Assembly: GCF_003206065.1 (NCBI RefSeq)
Contig: NZ_PZJQ01000005.1
Span: 62,001 to 126,000, forward strand
Direction: 5' to 3'
Origin: Salinicola halimionae
Lineage (GTDB): Bacteria > Pseudomonadota > Gammaproteobacteria > Pseudomonadales > Halomonadaceae
DNA length: 64,000 bases
The notes below the pieces were generated by a model. It did not search any database and had not been told where the DNA came from. It was given only the letters and a program-made list of their open reading frames with translations. Of this stretch, positions 44,210-52,989 are shown in pieces. Both the position numbers and the translations under genes were made by a program. The stretch's first letter is position 1, and each line of letters begins with the position of its first letter.

Positions 44210-44224
44210 TTCCGTATTATGGAA
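44210..44224. promoter_or_regulatory. Candidate IclR operator at the thiolase operon promoter
   Basis: TTCCGTATTATGGAA, a palindrome with arms TTCC/GGAA, directly before the AAGGAG ribosome site of the thiolase gene. A 9-bp direct repeat TTGATACCT (44159 and 44186) lies just upstream. Confidence 0.55.
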
Positions 44225-44236
44225 TAAGGAGTCTAG

Positions 44237-45406
44237 ATGTCAACTCAAGCTAGAATAGTCGGTTGGTCGCATCTGCCTTTTGGCAAGCGCTCGGAGCCTG
44301 ATACGGAAGCCATGATCGGACAGGTGGTAAAAGACGCGTTGGGACACGCAGGGATACCGGCAGCCGATGTCGATGCCATTTATCTAGGTGTCATGAACAA
44401 CGGGTTTTCGAAACAGGACTTCCAGGCAGCGCTGGTAGCGATGGCGGATGAAAATCTCATGCATACACCGGCGACGCGGCTGGAGAATGCTTGTGCCACC
44501 GGGTCTGCCGCCTTGCATGCGGGACTGGATTTCATTGAAGCGGGGCGAGGAAAAATCGCTCTGGTCGTGGGTGCGGAGAAAATGACTTCGCTGCCGACCT
44601 CAGAAGTCGGTGATGTCTTGCTGGGTGCGAGTTATCGCAAGGAAGAGAGGGTCGAAGGCGGATTTCCAGGCGTCTTTGCAGGTATCGCCGATGAGTATTT
44701 TCGTCGTTATGGCGACCGACGCGAAGAGCTGGCGCTGATTGCCGCCAAGAACCATCGCAACGGTGTTGCCAATCCTCTGGCCCACGTCAGAAAGGATCTG
44801 GGCTTCGATTTTTGCAACACCGTCAGTGACAGGAATCCGCTCGTGGCGGGGCCTTTGAGGCGCACGGACTGTTCCATGGTCTCCGACGGCGCCGCGGCGA
44901 TTCTGCTTGCCGACGAGGACACCGCGAAGACGCTGGAACGGGCCATCGCCTTCCGCTCTCGCGTGCAAAGAAACGACATCATGGCGCTGAGTCGGCGCGA
45001 TCCGTTGGCCTTTGCGGGCGCAGCTGGCGCCTGGCGCTCGGCGCTGGAAAGCGCTCGAGTATCGCTGGACGATCTCGATCTCGTGGAGACTCACGACTGT
45101 TTCACGATTGCCGAGCTGATCGAGTACGAAGCCATGGGATTGACGGCACCTGGAGAGGGCTACCGTGCGATCCGTGAAGGCTGGACCGACAAGGATGGCC
45201 GCTTGCCGGTGAACCCTTCTGGCGGACTCAAGGCGAAGGGGCATCCGGTAGGCGCCACCGGGGTCTCGATGCACGTGATGGCTTGCCTGCAGCTGATGGG
45301 AGAGGCCGGCGACATGCAGATCCCCAGTGCCAATCTGGCTGGGGTCTTCAACATGGGCGGTGCCGCCGTGGCGAACTACGTCAGCATCATGGAGCGCAGC
45401 CGATGA
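44237..45406 (+). CDS. Thiolase-superfamily protein (acetyl-CoA acetyltransferase / SCP2-thiolase-like)
   Basis: 389 residues. Nucleophile in ENACATGS (Cys86), HDCF near 293, and GGLKAKGHPVGATG with the catalytic His. The sequence is closest in style to SCP2-type thiolases and steroid-side-chain thiolase/aldolases rather than the classical AtoB/FadA group. Good AAGGAG site 6 nt before the ATG. It is the first gene of an operon with an acyl-CoA ligase (4-bp overlap), two DUF296 proteins and an SDR. Likely step: cleavage of a CoA-activated chain. SCP2-like lyases often need a DUF35 partner, and none is seen here. Confidence 0.88.
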   Translation: MSTQARIVGWSHLPFGKRSEPDTEAMIGQVVKDALGHAGIPAADVDAIYLGVMNNGFSKQDFQAALVAMADENLMHTPATRLENACATGSAALHAGLDFIEAGRGKIALVVGAEKMTSLPTSEVGDVLLGASYRKEERVEGGFPGVFAGIADEYFRRYGDRREELALIAAKNHRNGVANPLAHVRKDLGFDFCNTVSDRNPLVAGPLRRTDCSMVSDGAAAILLADEDTAKTLERAIAFRSRVQRNDIMALSRRDPLAFAGAAGAWRSALESARVSLDDLDLVETHDCFTIAELIEYEAMGLTAPGEGYRAIREGWTDKDGRLPVNPSGGLKAKGHPVGATGVSMHVMACLQLMGEAGDMQIPSANLAGVFNMGGAAVANYVSIMERSR

Positions 45407-47019
45407 GTGAGACGATTCGGGTGCCGGCAGGGGGAGTGGCGCCGGTCAGCAAGCGGGTCATGAACCTGGCCAACTTTCTGAACCAGGTCAGACGGCGCTA
45501 TCCCGATTCACCCGCGCTGGTGATGGGCGACGCCAGCCTTTCGTGGCGCGAGCTGGATCAACGTGTCAGTGCGTTGGCATTGGCGCTGCGAGCGCAAGGC
45601 TTGCACAAAGGGGATCGGCTTCTGGTTCATAGCCGCAATGGTTTCGAAATGGTGGAGACCCAACTGGCCGCCTTTCGGCTGGGCGCTGTGTGGGCGCCGG
45701 CCAATTTTCGAATTTCTCCCGATGAAGCACAGTGGCTCGCCGAGTTGACTGAAGCCAAGGTTCTCGTCATCGGGTCGGAGTTCGAGCACCATTACCAGGC
45801 CATCCGCGAGATCGATGAGAAACTCTCCTTCACCGTGCGAATCGGCGATGCGGCGTTCGGCGATGCGGCCTACGAAGACTTCCTGCGGGAATACGAAGGC
45901 CAGACTTGCGTCAACGCCGATGTAGAACACGATGACCCCTGCTGGTTCTTCTTTACCTCGGGAACGACGGGCAAGTCGAAGGCGGCGGTGCTGACCCACG
46001 GACAAATGGGGTTCATCACCACCAACCATCTCTGCGATCTCATGCCCGGTACGGATCAGGCCACCGACGCCAGTCTGGTCGTTGCACCGCTGTCTCACGG
46101 TTCGGGCATTCATTATCTGACGCAACTGGCGCGCGGGGTCAAAACCGTATTGCCGGCATCCAACGGATTCGACGCCGATGAGATCTGGGAGCTGGTCGAG
46201 AGCCACCGAATCACCAACCTGTTTACCGTGCCGACCATCGTCAAGATGCTGGTCGAGGATCCCGCCAGCGATCGCTACGACCATTCGTCGTTGCGCTACA
46301 TCATCTACGCCGGCGCGCCCATGTACCGCGCCGATCAGAAGCGTGCGCTGGAGCGGCTCGGCAAAGTCCTTGTGCAGTATTACGGCCTGGGTGAGGTGAC
46401 CGGCAACATTACCGTGCTGCCGCCGAGTCTCCATAGCGCCGATGATGACGGTGACTTCAAGGTTGGCACCTGCGGTTATGACAGAACCGCGATGCAAGTG
46501 TCGGTGCAGGACGACGAAGGCCAGGAATTGCCGCCGCATGCAACGGGCGAGATCTGCGTCTGTGGCCTGGGCGTCTTCGCCGGGTATTACGCCAACCCCG
46601 ATGCCAATGCGAAGTCGTTTCGCAATGGCTGGTTCCGCACCGGGGACCTGGGGCATCTCGATGAAGAGGGCTTCCTCTTCATTACCGGGCGTGCCTCCGA
46701 CATGTTCATTTCGGGAGGCTCGAACATTTATCCCCGGGAAATCGAGGAAAAGATGCTGACCCATCCCGAAATCCGCGAAGTGGCGATCGTCGGCATGCCG
46801 GACGAGCGATGGGGCGAGATCGGTGTGGCAGCGGTGGTCCCGATTGAGGGACGGCAGTTGGACGCCGAAGCGTTGCAGGCATGGGTCAAGGAACGTGTCT
46901 CGGGTTACAAGGTGCCCCGACGCTATCACTTCTTCGAGACGTTGCCGAAATCCAACTACGGCAAGATCACCAAGAAGATCATCAGGCAGGCGATCGAGGA
47001 ACGGGAGGCACGGCCATGA
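45403..47019 (+). CDS. Acyl-CoA synthetase / AMP-dependent ligase
   Basis: 538 residues from the ATG overlapping the thiolase stop (ATGA). ANL-superfamily motifs: FFFTSGTTGKSKAAVLTHG (P-loop), YYGLGEVTGNIT, RTGDLGHLDEEGFLFITGR, and the C-terminal catalytic Lys in LPKSNYGKITKK. It activates a carboxylic acid to its CoA thioester with ATP. With the TRAP transporter nearby, the acid may be the imported substrate. Chain type cannot be told; the length and motifs fit medium-chain or aryl acid ligases. Confidence 0.93.
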   Translation: MSETIRVPAGGVAPVSKRVMNLANFLNQVRRRYPDSPALVMGDASLSWRELDQRVSALALALRAQGLHKGDRLLVHSRNGFEMVETQLAAFRLGAVWAPANFRISPDEAQWLAELTEAKVLVIGSEFEHHYQAIREIDEKLSFTVRIGDAAFGDAAYEDFLREYEGQTCVNADVEHDDPCWFFFTSGTTGKSKAAVLTHGQMGFITTNHLCDLMPGTDQATDASLVVAPLSHGSGIHYLTQLARGVKTVLPASNGFDADEIWELVESHRITNLFTVPTIVKMLVEDPASDRYDHSSLRYIIYAGAPMYRADQKRALERLGKVLVQYYGLGEVTGNITVLPPSLHSADDDGDFKVGTCGYDRTAMQVSVQDDEGQELPPHATGEICVCGLGVFAGYYANPDANAKSFRNGWFRTGDLGHLDEEGFLFITGRASDMFISGGSNIYPREIEEKMLTHPEIREVAIVGMPDERWGEIGVAAVVPIEGRQLDAEALQAWVKERVSGYKVPRRYHFFETLPKSNYGKITKKIIRQAIEEREARP

Positions 47020-47561
47020 GCCGCACGCTGCAGTCCGGATATCATCGCCCCCGAATGCTGCGCCATGTCGGTCGCTTCAGCCCGGTGCGTATCCAGAGTA
47101 TGCACTATCAAAGCGGCCGCCATATTCGACTACTTCTTCAACCGGGACGCTCGCTTTATGACGCGTTGGTCGAGCCACTGCGAGATATCGGAGTGACCAG
47201 CGCCTCGACCACCATTCTGGGTGGGTATTTCGAGCACCTCGAGTACTGTGTCGCGCCGCCTGATCCGACCGGCAATGCCGTCATTGCCTATTCCAGGCCC
47301 ATTGATGCTGGCGCGTCGTTCATGGTGTTTGGCAACGCCACGTTGGGCAAGGATATGGAAGGGCGGCCCCTAGTGCATTGCCACGCCTCCGTTCGTGTTG
47401 CAGATGGCGGTGTCAAGGGCGGCCATATCGTGCCTCAAGCCTCGATCATCGGTGCCACGCCGATATCCGTTCTGGTGACGGCGCTGGAAGGATTCGAATT
47501 GCGCCAGGCGTTTGATGATGAAACCAACATTCCCTTGTTGAAGCCTTTCAAGGAGTCGTGA
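47016..47561 (+). CDS. DUF296 (PPC-domain) protein with intact metal-ligand histidines
   Basis: 181 residues. The PPC/DUF296 core is seen in GASFMVFGNATLGKDMEGRP, LVHCHASV (His121, His123) and VKGGHIVP (His137), the three histidines that bind metal in this fold. In bacteria the domain is small, usually trimeric and of unknown chemistry. Overlaps the ligase stop by 4 bp, and the next gene starts 1 bp after its stop, so it belongs to the catabolic operon. Confidence 0.82.
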   Translation: MSRTLQSGYHRPRMLRHVGRFSPVRIQSMHYQSGRHIRLLLQPGRSLYDALVEPLRDIGVTSASTTILGGYFEHLEYCVAPPDPTGNAVIAYSRPIDAGASFMVFGNATLGKDMEGRPLVHCHASVRVADGGVKGGHIVPQASIIGATPISVLVTALEGFELRQAFDDETNIPLLKPFKES

Positions 47562-47562
47562 C

Positions 47563-47997
47563 ATGTCGAACGCAGAAACTGCCAAGGTCGTGACTACCCG
47601 AGTCGTGACCACAGAGTCGGGACGCATGGGGCGCGTCGCCTATGCCCGCATTGCACCGAATGAGGATCTGGTTCAGGGCGTCGAAAAGATGTGTCTGGCC
47701 GAGGGTTTTCGAAATGCCTTCGTGCGAGGCGGGTTGGGGAGCCTTGTCGATGCCAGCCTGGGCTGTCGCGACGGTAGCTACCAGCAGATTTCGGGTCCTG
47801 CCGTCGAGGTGGTCAGTATTGCCGGAGAAGTCCGTTCGGGTGCGGACGGCGTGCCCGTCGCCTCGTTGGCGGGCATCGTCGCGGACACCGATGGCAACGT
47901 CTATGGCGGCCCTTTCCTGGCCGGCTGGAATCCTGTCTGCATGACCTTCGAAGTGACGCTGGAAGAGTGGATTCCCGAGGACGAGGCTTCGGCCTGA
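47563..47997 (+). CDS. DUF296-like protein lacking the metal-binding histidines
   Basis: 144 residues. Same fold pattern as its neighbour (LVQGVEKMCLAEGFRNAFVR, then VPVASLAGIVADTDGNVYGG). The aligned ligand positions are Ser101, Ala103 and Pro117 instead of His, His, His. It is therefore likely a non-metal partner, perhaps in a hetero-oligomer with the preceding gene product. ATG 1 bp after the previous stop. The family call rests on alignment by eye to the neighbour. Confidence 0.72.
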   Translation: MSNAETAKVVTTRVVTTESGRMGRVAYARIAPNEDLVQGVEKMCLAEGFRNAFVRGGLGSLVDASLGCRDGSYQQISGPAVEVVSIAGEVRSGADGVPVASLAGIVADTDGNVYGGPFLAGWNPVCMTFEVTLEEWIPEDEASA

Positions 47998-48043
47998 GTT
48001 CGAACGCTATTTGCCGGGCCAGAGGATCAACAAGGATAACGCT

Positions 48044-48787
48044 ATGCAAAATGCAGTCGTAATAACCGGTGGCGCATCCGGTATCGGATTGGCGGTGGCG
48101 AAAACGCTGAAGGATCGAGGCTGGAGTGTCTGTCTGCTGGACTGCTCTGAAACCGGATTGGCTCAGGCGTGCGCCGAACTGGACGTGCCACTGCGCAACG
48201 GCGTCGCCTGCGATGTCACCGACGAAGCCAGCGTCGAAGCTGCCATTGGGTCGATGTCGGCGCATTACCGTCTGTCAGGTGTCGTCAACTGTGCCGGTAT
48301 CGGTCTGGACCGGCCCGCCATCGAGACGGAAGTGAGCGAGTTTCGCAAGATTCTCGACGTTAACGTCGTCGGTTCCTTCGTGGTATCGCGTGAGCTGGCT
48401 CGATACTGGACGCAGCGCGACCTCACCGGCAGCATCGTCAATATCTCGTCGGTGTCGGGGCTTTGCGGCAGCAAGGGACGCAGCGCCTACGGGGCATCAA
48501 AAGCCGGTCAGGATGCGCTGACGCGCGTCATGGCGTGTGAGTTGGGCGCCAGCGGCATTCGGATCAATTCCGTGGCGCCGGGTCCGATCGATACGCCTTT
48601 GGCGCAGGCCATGCATACCGACGACGTGCGAGCCCAGTGGCACGACAGGGTGCCGCTGAATCGCTACGGCACGCCCACGGAAGTCGCCAATGTGGTTGCC
48701 TTTCTTCTCTCGGACGACGCTGCCTATGTCACTGGCCAAGTGCTCGCCGTCGACGGTGGCTTCATCAGCGCAGGCCTGAGGGCATAG
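48044..48787 (+). CDS. Short-chain dehydrogenase/reductase
   Basis: 247 residues. NAD(P)-binding TGGASGIG, then NCAG, the catalytic Ser in VNISSVSGL and YGASK (Tyr/Lys), and the SVAPGPIDTP loop. An acidic residue at the end of the second strand (CLLDCSE) suggests NAD preference. AAGGAT precedes the ATG; a TTG frame start at 48011 is a spurious extension. Last gene of the thiolase operon; expected to oxidise or reduce a hydroxy/keto intermediate. Confidence 0.93.
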   Translation: MQNAVVITGGASGIGLAVAKTLKDRGWSVCLLDCSETGLAQACAELDVPLRNGVACDVTDEASVEAAIGSMSAHYRLSGVVNCAGIGLDRPAIETEVSEFRKILDVNVVGSFVVSRELARYWTQRDLTGSIVNISSVSGLCGSKGRSAYGASKAGQDALTRVMACELGASGIRINSVAPGPIDTPLAQAMHTDDVRAQWHDRVPLNRYGTPTEVANVVAFLLSDDAAYVTGQVLAVDGGFISAGLRA

Positions 48788-48825
48788 TTCGCCGTGGCCA
48801 GGATGATGCGGAAGCCGGCGACGGA

Positions 48826-49311
48826 TTAGTCGAGTGTCGCCTTCACCAAGGTTTGCATGGTCTGCTGCAACGGTTTGACGGCGGGGCAGTCGGCGGCGCC
48901 ATGACGCTCGGCGATCCATGCCGGATCGTTGTAGCCGAGCCAGGTCTGACCATCGTCGTCCTGCCATATCAAAGCCTTCATCGGCATATCGATGCCGATG
49001 CTCTGCGCGCACTGGATCAGCGGGGTGCCGCCCTTGGGGTCACCGAAGATGATCACTTCGTTGGGCAGCAGCGCCATGCTGCGCGACATCGCGCCCTGGC
49101 GATGATCGACACGGGCGAACACGGTCATGCCGCTGGTGCGGGCCTGTTCGGCGAAACGAGACGCCGTATCGTGGACGCTTGCGTCGCTCCTGGCGGCGAT
49201 GAGACCGGGCACTGAGGTGGCCGGTTCCTGCGCCAGGGCGGTCCCGGCGAGGCTCAGGAAAGCGACGGCGAGCAGGGCGAACCGTGTCGTATGAGTAAGC
49301 AAACGGGGCAT
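48826..49311 (-). CDS. Exported DUF302 protein
   Basis: 161 residues. Sec signal (FALLAVAFLSLAGTALAQ), then the DUF302 pattern: FAEQARTSGMTVFARVDHRQ, EVIIFGDPKGGTPLIQ, IDMPMKALIWQDDDGQTWLG. DUF302 proteins are small periplasmic or cytosolic proteins of unknown function, sometimes linked to redox or metal stress. It starts 39 bp after the stop of the antiporter gene on the same strand, so the two may be co-transcribed. Confidence 0.88.
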   Translation of the reverse strand: MPRLLTHTTRFALLAVAFLSLAGTALAQEPATSVPGLIAARSDASVHDTASRFAEQARTSGMTVFARVDHRQGAMSRSMALLPNEVIIFGDPKGGTPLIQCAQSIGIDMPMKALIWQDDDGQTWLGYNDPAWIAERHGAADCPAVKPLQQTMQTLVKATLD

Positions 49312-49350
49312 TCGGATCTCCGGGGCTGTGATGTCGATCGATGATGTCGG

Positions 49351-51069
49351 TCAGTGATGTGCGGCGCCCTGATCGCCGGTCAGCGCGGCTTCGGCCAGAT
49401 CGACCTCGCGGACCAGTTTTCGCAGAACGCTGTCGTTGATGTGATCACGTTGGCGCAGTTTGTAGTACGCCCGGCGCTCGGCGCGCAGGGCTTCCAGACG
49501 AGTCTCTCGCTCCAGTTGGCGCGAGGCGGCAAGCTGGGGCATCGCCGTGTCGGCCGAGTGCAACGTTAGACGTTCGCGATAGTAGCTCATCAACTGTGAA
49601 CTGATGTCGTTGAAGGCCAGGATCGTTTCGTCATTGGTCTTGTTGCGCGCGAACTCGCCCGTCCGATCATGATGATAACGCTCGATATGGTAGATCGCTG
49701 CCTCGGCGCCGGCGATGCGCGCCTTGCGCTCTTCCTCGAACTCATGAGTGTCGGCGGGAATCTTGAGGTTGCGCAGGACGAGCGGCAACCCGACGCTACC
49801 GGTGACCAGAGTGAACAGAATGACGCCGGTTGCGAGAAAGATCAGCAGCTCACGGCCGGGGAACGGGGTGCCGTCCGCCATGATCTGCGGCAGAGACATG
49901 GCGGCGGCGAGCGTGATGGTGCCACGAATGCCGGCAAGGGTTGCTGCCAGCATCAGTTTCATCGGCACGCGCCCGGTGCTTCCCGGTGCGGGAAGGCGTG
50001 GCTGGCGCTTGAGAACGGCCATCAATCTTGACAGCCCACGTCCCGTGGCGCTGGCGAGCCAGATCCAGAAGAAGCGCGAGGCGAGCAGAGCAATCGAGAT
50101 CGCCGCGACATAGCCCAGCAGACGCAGAAATTCGAAATCGCCGACGTCGTGCAGCGAGTGATCCAGCGCCCCGCTGATGATCGCCGGCAGCTGGAAGCCC
50201 AGCAGCAGGAAGACCAGCGCGTTGAGTATGAATTCGAGCATTTCCCAAACGCTCTGGGTCTGCATGCGAGCATGCAACTGGCCGACGCGTTTGATATCGG
50301 CGCGGTTCATGACCATGCCGGCAGCCACGGCCGAAAGGATGCCGGACATGCCCAAATGCTCGGCCAGTAGATAGGCCGCGAAAGGTAGCAGTAGCACCAG
50401 CAGAATGACCTGGACGGTGGTGGCATCGCCCAGGTGTCGCTCGATCAGCCGCGTGCGCAGGAAATTGAAGCCCAAAGCCAGTAGGCCGCCCACGGCCAGG
50501 CCGCCGATCGAGATCAGCAGGAATCCCCCCGCGGCGTCGGTCAACGAGAACGTGCCGGTCAGCGCTGCCGCGACGGCGAACTTGAACGCGACCAGACCCG
50601 AGGCGTCGTTCATCAGCGACTCCCCCTCGAGAATTCGCATCAGCCGAGGCGGTACCGGCAAGCGCCCGGATATCGACGACACCGCCACCGCATCGGTGGG
50701 CGACAGAATCGCCGCTAGCGCGAAGCAGATCGCCAGCGGCAGCGCCGGAAGCAGCACGTGAATGAAGTAGCCGACGCCGACCACGGTGAACAGCACCAGC
50801 CCCAGTGCCAGCGTCAGAATGGGCCCGCGCAGAATCATGAACTCGCGTTGGGGAAAGCGTCGGGCATCGGCGAACAGTAGCGGGGCGATGAAGAGTAGCA
50901 GGAAGATCTCCGGCTCGAGTTCGACATGCAGACCCGAGGCAGGCCATGCCAGCAAGGCGCCGAGAAAGATCTGTATCAACGGTGTCGGCAGCGCGGGGAC
51001 GAATCGTGTGATGACGCCGGTCGCCGAAGCGACCAGCAGCAGAATCAGAACCAGGAGCAGCGTATTCAT
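49351..51069 (-). CDS. CPA1-family Na+/H+ antiporter (NhaP-like)
   Basis: 572 residues from the ATG at 51069 (a TTG at 51081 adds 4). Twelve or so helices; the ion-binding signature ILSPTDAVAVSSI and EGESLMNDASGLV with the Asn-Asp pair of CPA1 exchangers; a ~110-residue charged cytosolic tail rich in Arg/Glu helices. It exchanges Na+ (or K+) for protons across the inner membrane, in keeping with a halophilic or marine lifestyle. Ribosome site is weak. Confidence 0.92.
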   Translation of the reverse strand: MNTLLLVLILLLVASATGVITRFVPALPTPLIQIFLGALLAWPASGLHVELEPEIFLLLFIAPLLFADARRFPQREFMILRGPILTLALGLVLFTVVGVGYFIHVLLPALPLAICFALAAILSPTDAVAVSSISGRLPVPPRLMRILEGESLMNDASGLVAFKFAVAAALTGTFSLTDAAGGFLLISIGGLAVGGLLALGFNFLRTRLIERHLGDATTVQVILLVLLLPFAAYLLAEHLGMSGILSAVAAGMVMNRADIKRVGQLHARMQTQSVWEMLEFILNALVFLLLGFQLPAIISGALDHSLHDVGDFEFLRLLGYVAAISIALLASRFFWIWLASATGRGLSRLMAVLKRQPRLPAPGSTGRVPMKLMLAATLAGIRGTITLAAAMSLPQIMADGTPFPGRELLIFLATGVILFTLVTGSVGLPLVLRNLKIPADTHEFEEERKARIAGAEAAIYHIERYHHDRTGEFARNKTNDETILAFNDISSQLMSYYRERLTLHSADTAMPQLAASRQLERETRLEALRAERRAYYKLRQRDHINDSVLRKLVREVDLAEAALTGDQGAAHH

Positions 51070-51436
51070 CGACCCGATCAACCGGTTGAAGTCATTGGCC
51101 GACGAGCTTAGCGGAAGTCGAACTCGTTGGGAGCGGGTGCGACAAAATTTCTTGGCCTCCCGCCGAGCGGGATCGAGGCCGGGTGTCTATGCTGTTGTCG
51201 ATAGGCGAGCTTGGCGTCCTGACAACGCCAGTCGTCTGATTCCGTGACGATATGCATATTCTTTGGCCTGCGAGTGGCTCGATGATCGGCGGTCCGTTCC
51301 TGATACCGGATTTGATGATCGTGCAAGAACGCCTCTCGAGATACCTCGCGGGTCTATCGCACCAGACAACGAACCGTGGCAAGGCGCAGTGACGCGCCGA
51401 ACCGTCACGGTTTCAGATTCCTGATGAGGAGCCGGC
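51070..51436. other. Intergenic region between antiporter and second PaoABC operon
   Basis: About 365 bp of divergent promoter space. Several open frames cross it on both strands but none has a ribosome site or domain. I saw no clear operator or hairpin. Confidence 0.4.
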
Positions 51437-51982
51437 ATGATGGATGATTCCGCGCATTCCCGGACGGCGTTTTCGGAGACGCTGTCGGTAAACCTGACAC
51501 TCAACGGCGAGCCACGAACGTTGCAGGTGGCCCCCAACGCTGTGCTGCTTGATGTCTTGCGCGAGCAGCTCGGGCTCGGCGGCACCAAGAAAGGCTGCGA
51601 CCACGGTCAATGTGGCGCTTGTACCGTACAGATCGATGGTCAGGCGATGAATTCGTGCCTTCGCCTGGCGGTCATGTGCGAGGGGCAGCACGTCACCACG
51701 ATCGAGGGGTTGGCGCGAGACGGCGAACTCCACCCGGTCCAGCAAAGCTTTCTCGAATGTGATGCCTACCAGTGCGGTTATTGCACCCCGGGACAGATGA
51801 TGTCGGCCTCGGCGATGCTCGAGGACGACCGTATCGGCACCGACGACGCCTCGGTCAAGGAGGCCATGAGCGGCAATATCTGTCGTTGCGGCGCCTACAA
51901 GAACATCCTCGAGGCGATCCAGCAGGCTCGGGTGCAGTTGGGCCACGACGCCACTGCGGCGCGCAAGGAGGGTGTGGCATGA
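51437..51982 (+). CDS. PaoA-like [2Fe-2S] subunit without Tat signal (second copy)
   Basis: 181 residues. The same cluster motifs as the first copy (GCDHGQCGAC; YQCGYCTPGQ; GNICRCGAYKN) but no twin-arginine signal: the protein starts 15-20 residues before the ferredoxin domain. The enzyme should therefore remain in the cytosol unless exported by another route. GAGGAG before the ATG. 4-bp overlap with the next subunit. Confidence 0.92.
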   Translation: MMDDSAHSRTAFSETLSVNLTLNGEPRTLQVAPNAVLLDVLREQLGLGGTKKGCDHGQCGACTVQIDGQAMNSCLRLAVMCEGQHVTTIEGLARDGELHPVQQSFLECDAYQCGYCTPGQMMSASAMLEDDRIGTDDASVKEAMSGNICRCGAYKNILEAIQQARVQLGHDATAARKEGVA

Positions 51983-52989
51983 GAACTTTTGCCTATTCCC
52001 GCGCTGACAGCGTCGAACATGCCGCGCATCGAACGACGCCCGACGCGGCCTTCGTCGCCGGTGGCACCACCCTATTGGACCTGGTCAAGCTCGACGTTCT
52101 GCGACCGAGTGAACTGGTCGACATCAACGCGCTGCCGCTCAAGAGCGTCGAGTGGCTCGATGACGGCCGGCTCAAGATTGGCGCGCTGGTGACCAATACC
52201 GACCTGGCCCACCATCCCGAGATCAAGCAGCACTATCCGGTGCTGTCTCAGGCCCTGCTGGCAGGCGCCTCGACCCAGTTGCGCAACATGGCGACCACGG
52301 CCGGCAACGTGATGCAGCGCACCCGCTGCCCCTACTATCGCGATCCCGCCGCGGCCTGCAATCGGCGCGAACCGGGAAGCGGGTGCGACGCCCGTCATGG
52401 CCTCAATCGCCTGAATGCGGTGTTGGGCGGCAGCGAGGCCTGTATCGCGGTGCATCCCTCGGATATGTGCGTGGCGATCGCCGCCATCGGCGCAACGATG
52501 ACGCTGAGTGGCCCCGACGGGGAGCGTGAAGTGGCGTTCGAGGACTTTCATCGTCTACCTGGTGATACGCCGCATATCGAGCATGACCTCGGCGATGGAG
52601 AGCTGATTACTGCCATCACGCTAGACGCGCCGCTGGTACCGGCCGGATCTTACTACCTCAAGCTGCGGGACCGGGCGTCTTACGAATTTGCTCTGGCATC
52701 GACGGCGGCGCAGCTGTCACTGGATGGCGAGATGATCGGCGAGGCCCGAGTCGCGCTCGGCGGCGTCGGCACCAAGCCGTGGCGCTGCCCTGAGGCCGAG
52801 GCGGCACTGGTCGGCCAACCCGCCGAGAAGGCGACCTTCGAACGTGCGGCCGACATCGCCCTGCGCGATGCCACGCCACTCGAACACAACGCATTCAAGA
52901 TTCCGCTGGCGCGGCAGGCCATCATTCGTGCGCTACGCGAGGCGACGCGTCTCGCTCGTCAGACCGGGGAACAGGAGGGTCAGGCATGA
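51979..52989 (+). CDS. PaoB-like FAD-binding subunit (second copy)
   Basis: 336 residues from the ATG overlapping the PaoA-like stop. FAD motifs VAGGTTLLDLVKLDVLRP and LLAGASTQLRNMATTAGNVM; the [4Fe-4S] loop RCPYYRDPAAACNRREPGSG is conserved. Closely parallel to the first copy, with a longer C-terminal tail (ATRLARQTGEQEGQA). Links the iron-sulfur clusters to the electron acceptor. Confidence 0.92.
   Translation: MRTFAYSRADSVEHAAHRTTPDAAFVAGGTTLLDLVKLDVLRPSELVDINALPLKSVEWLDDGRLKIGALVTNTDLAHHPEIKQHYPVLSQALLAGASTQLRNMATTAGNVMQRTRCPYYRDPAAACNRREPGSGCDARHGLNRLNAVLGGSEACIAVHPSDMCVAIAAIGATMTLSGPDGEREVAFEDFHRLPGDTPHIEHDLGDGELITAITLDAPLVPAGSYYLKLRDRASYEFALASTAAQLSLDGEMIGEARVALGGVGTKPWRCPEAEAALVGQPAEKATFERAADIALRDATPLEHNAFKIPLARQAIIRALREATRLARQTGEQEGQA

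Noticed and set aside
45508-46929. A 473-codon minus-strand frame
   Set aside because: Antisense to the clearly conserved acyl-CoA ligase; no recognisable domain.
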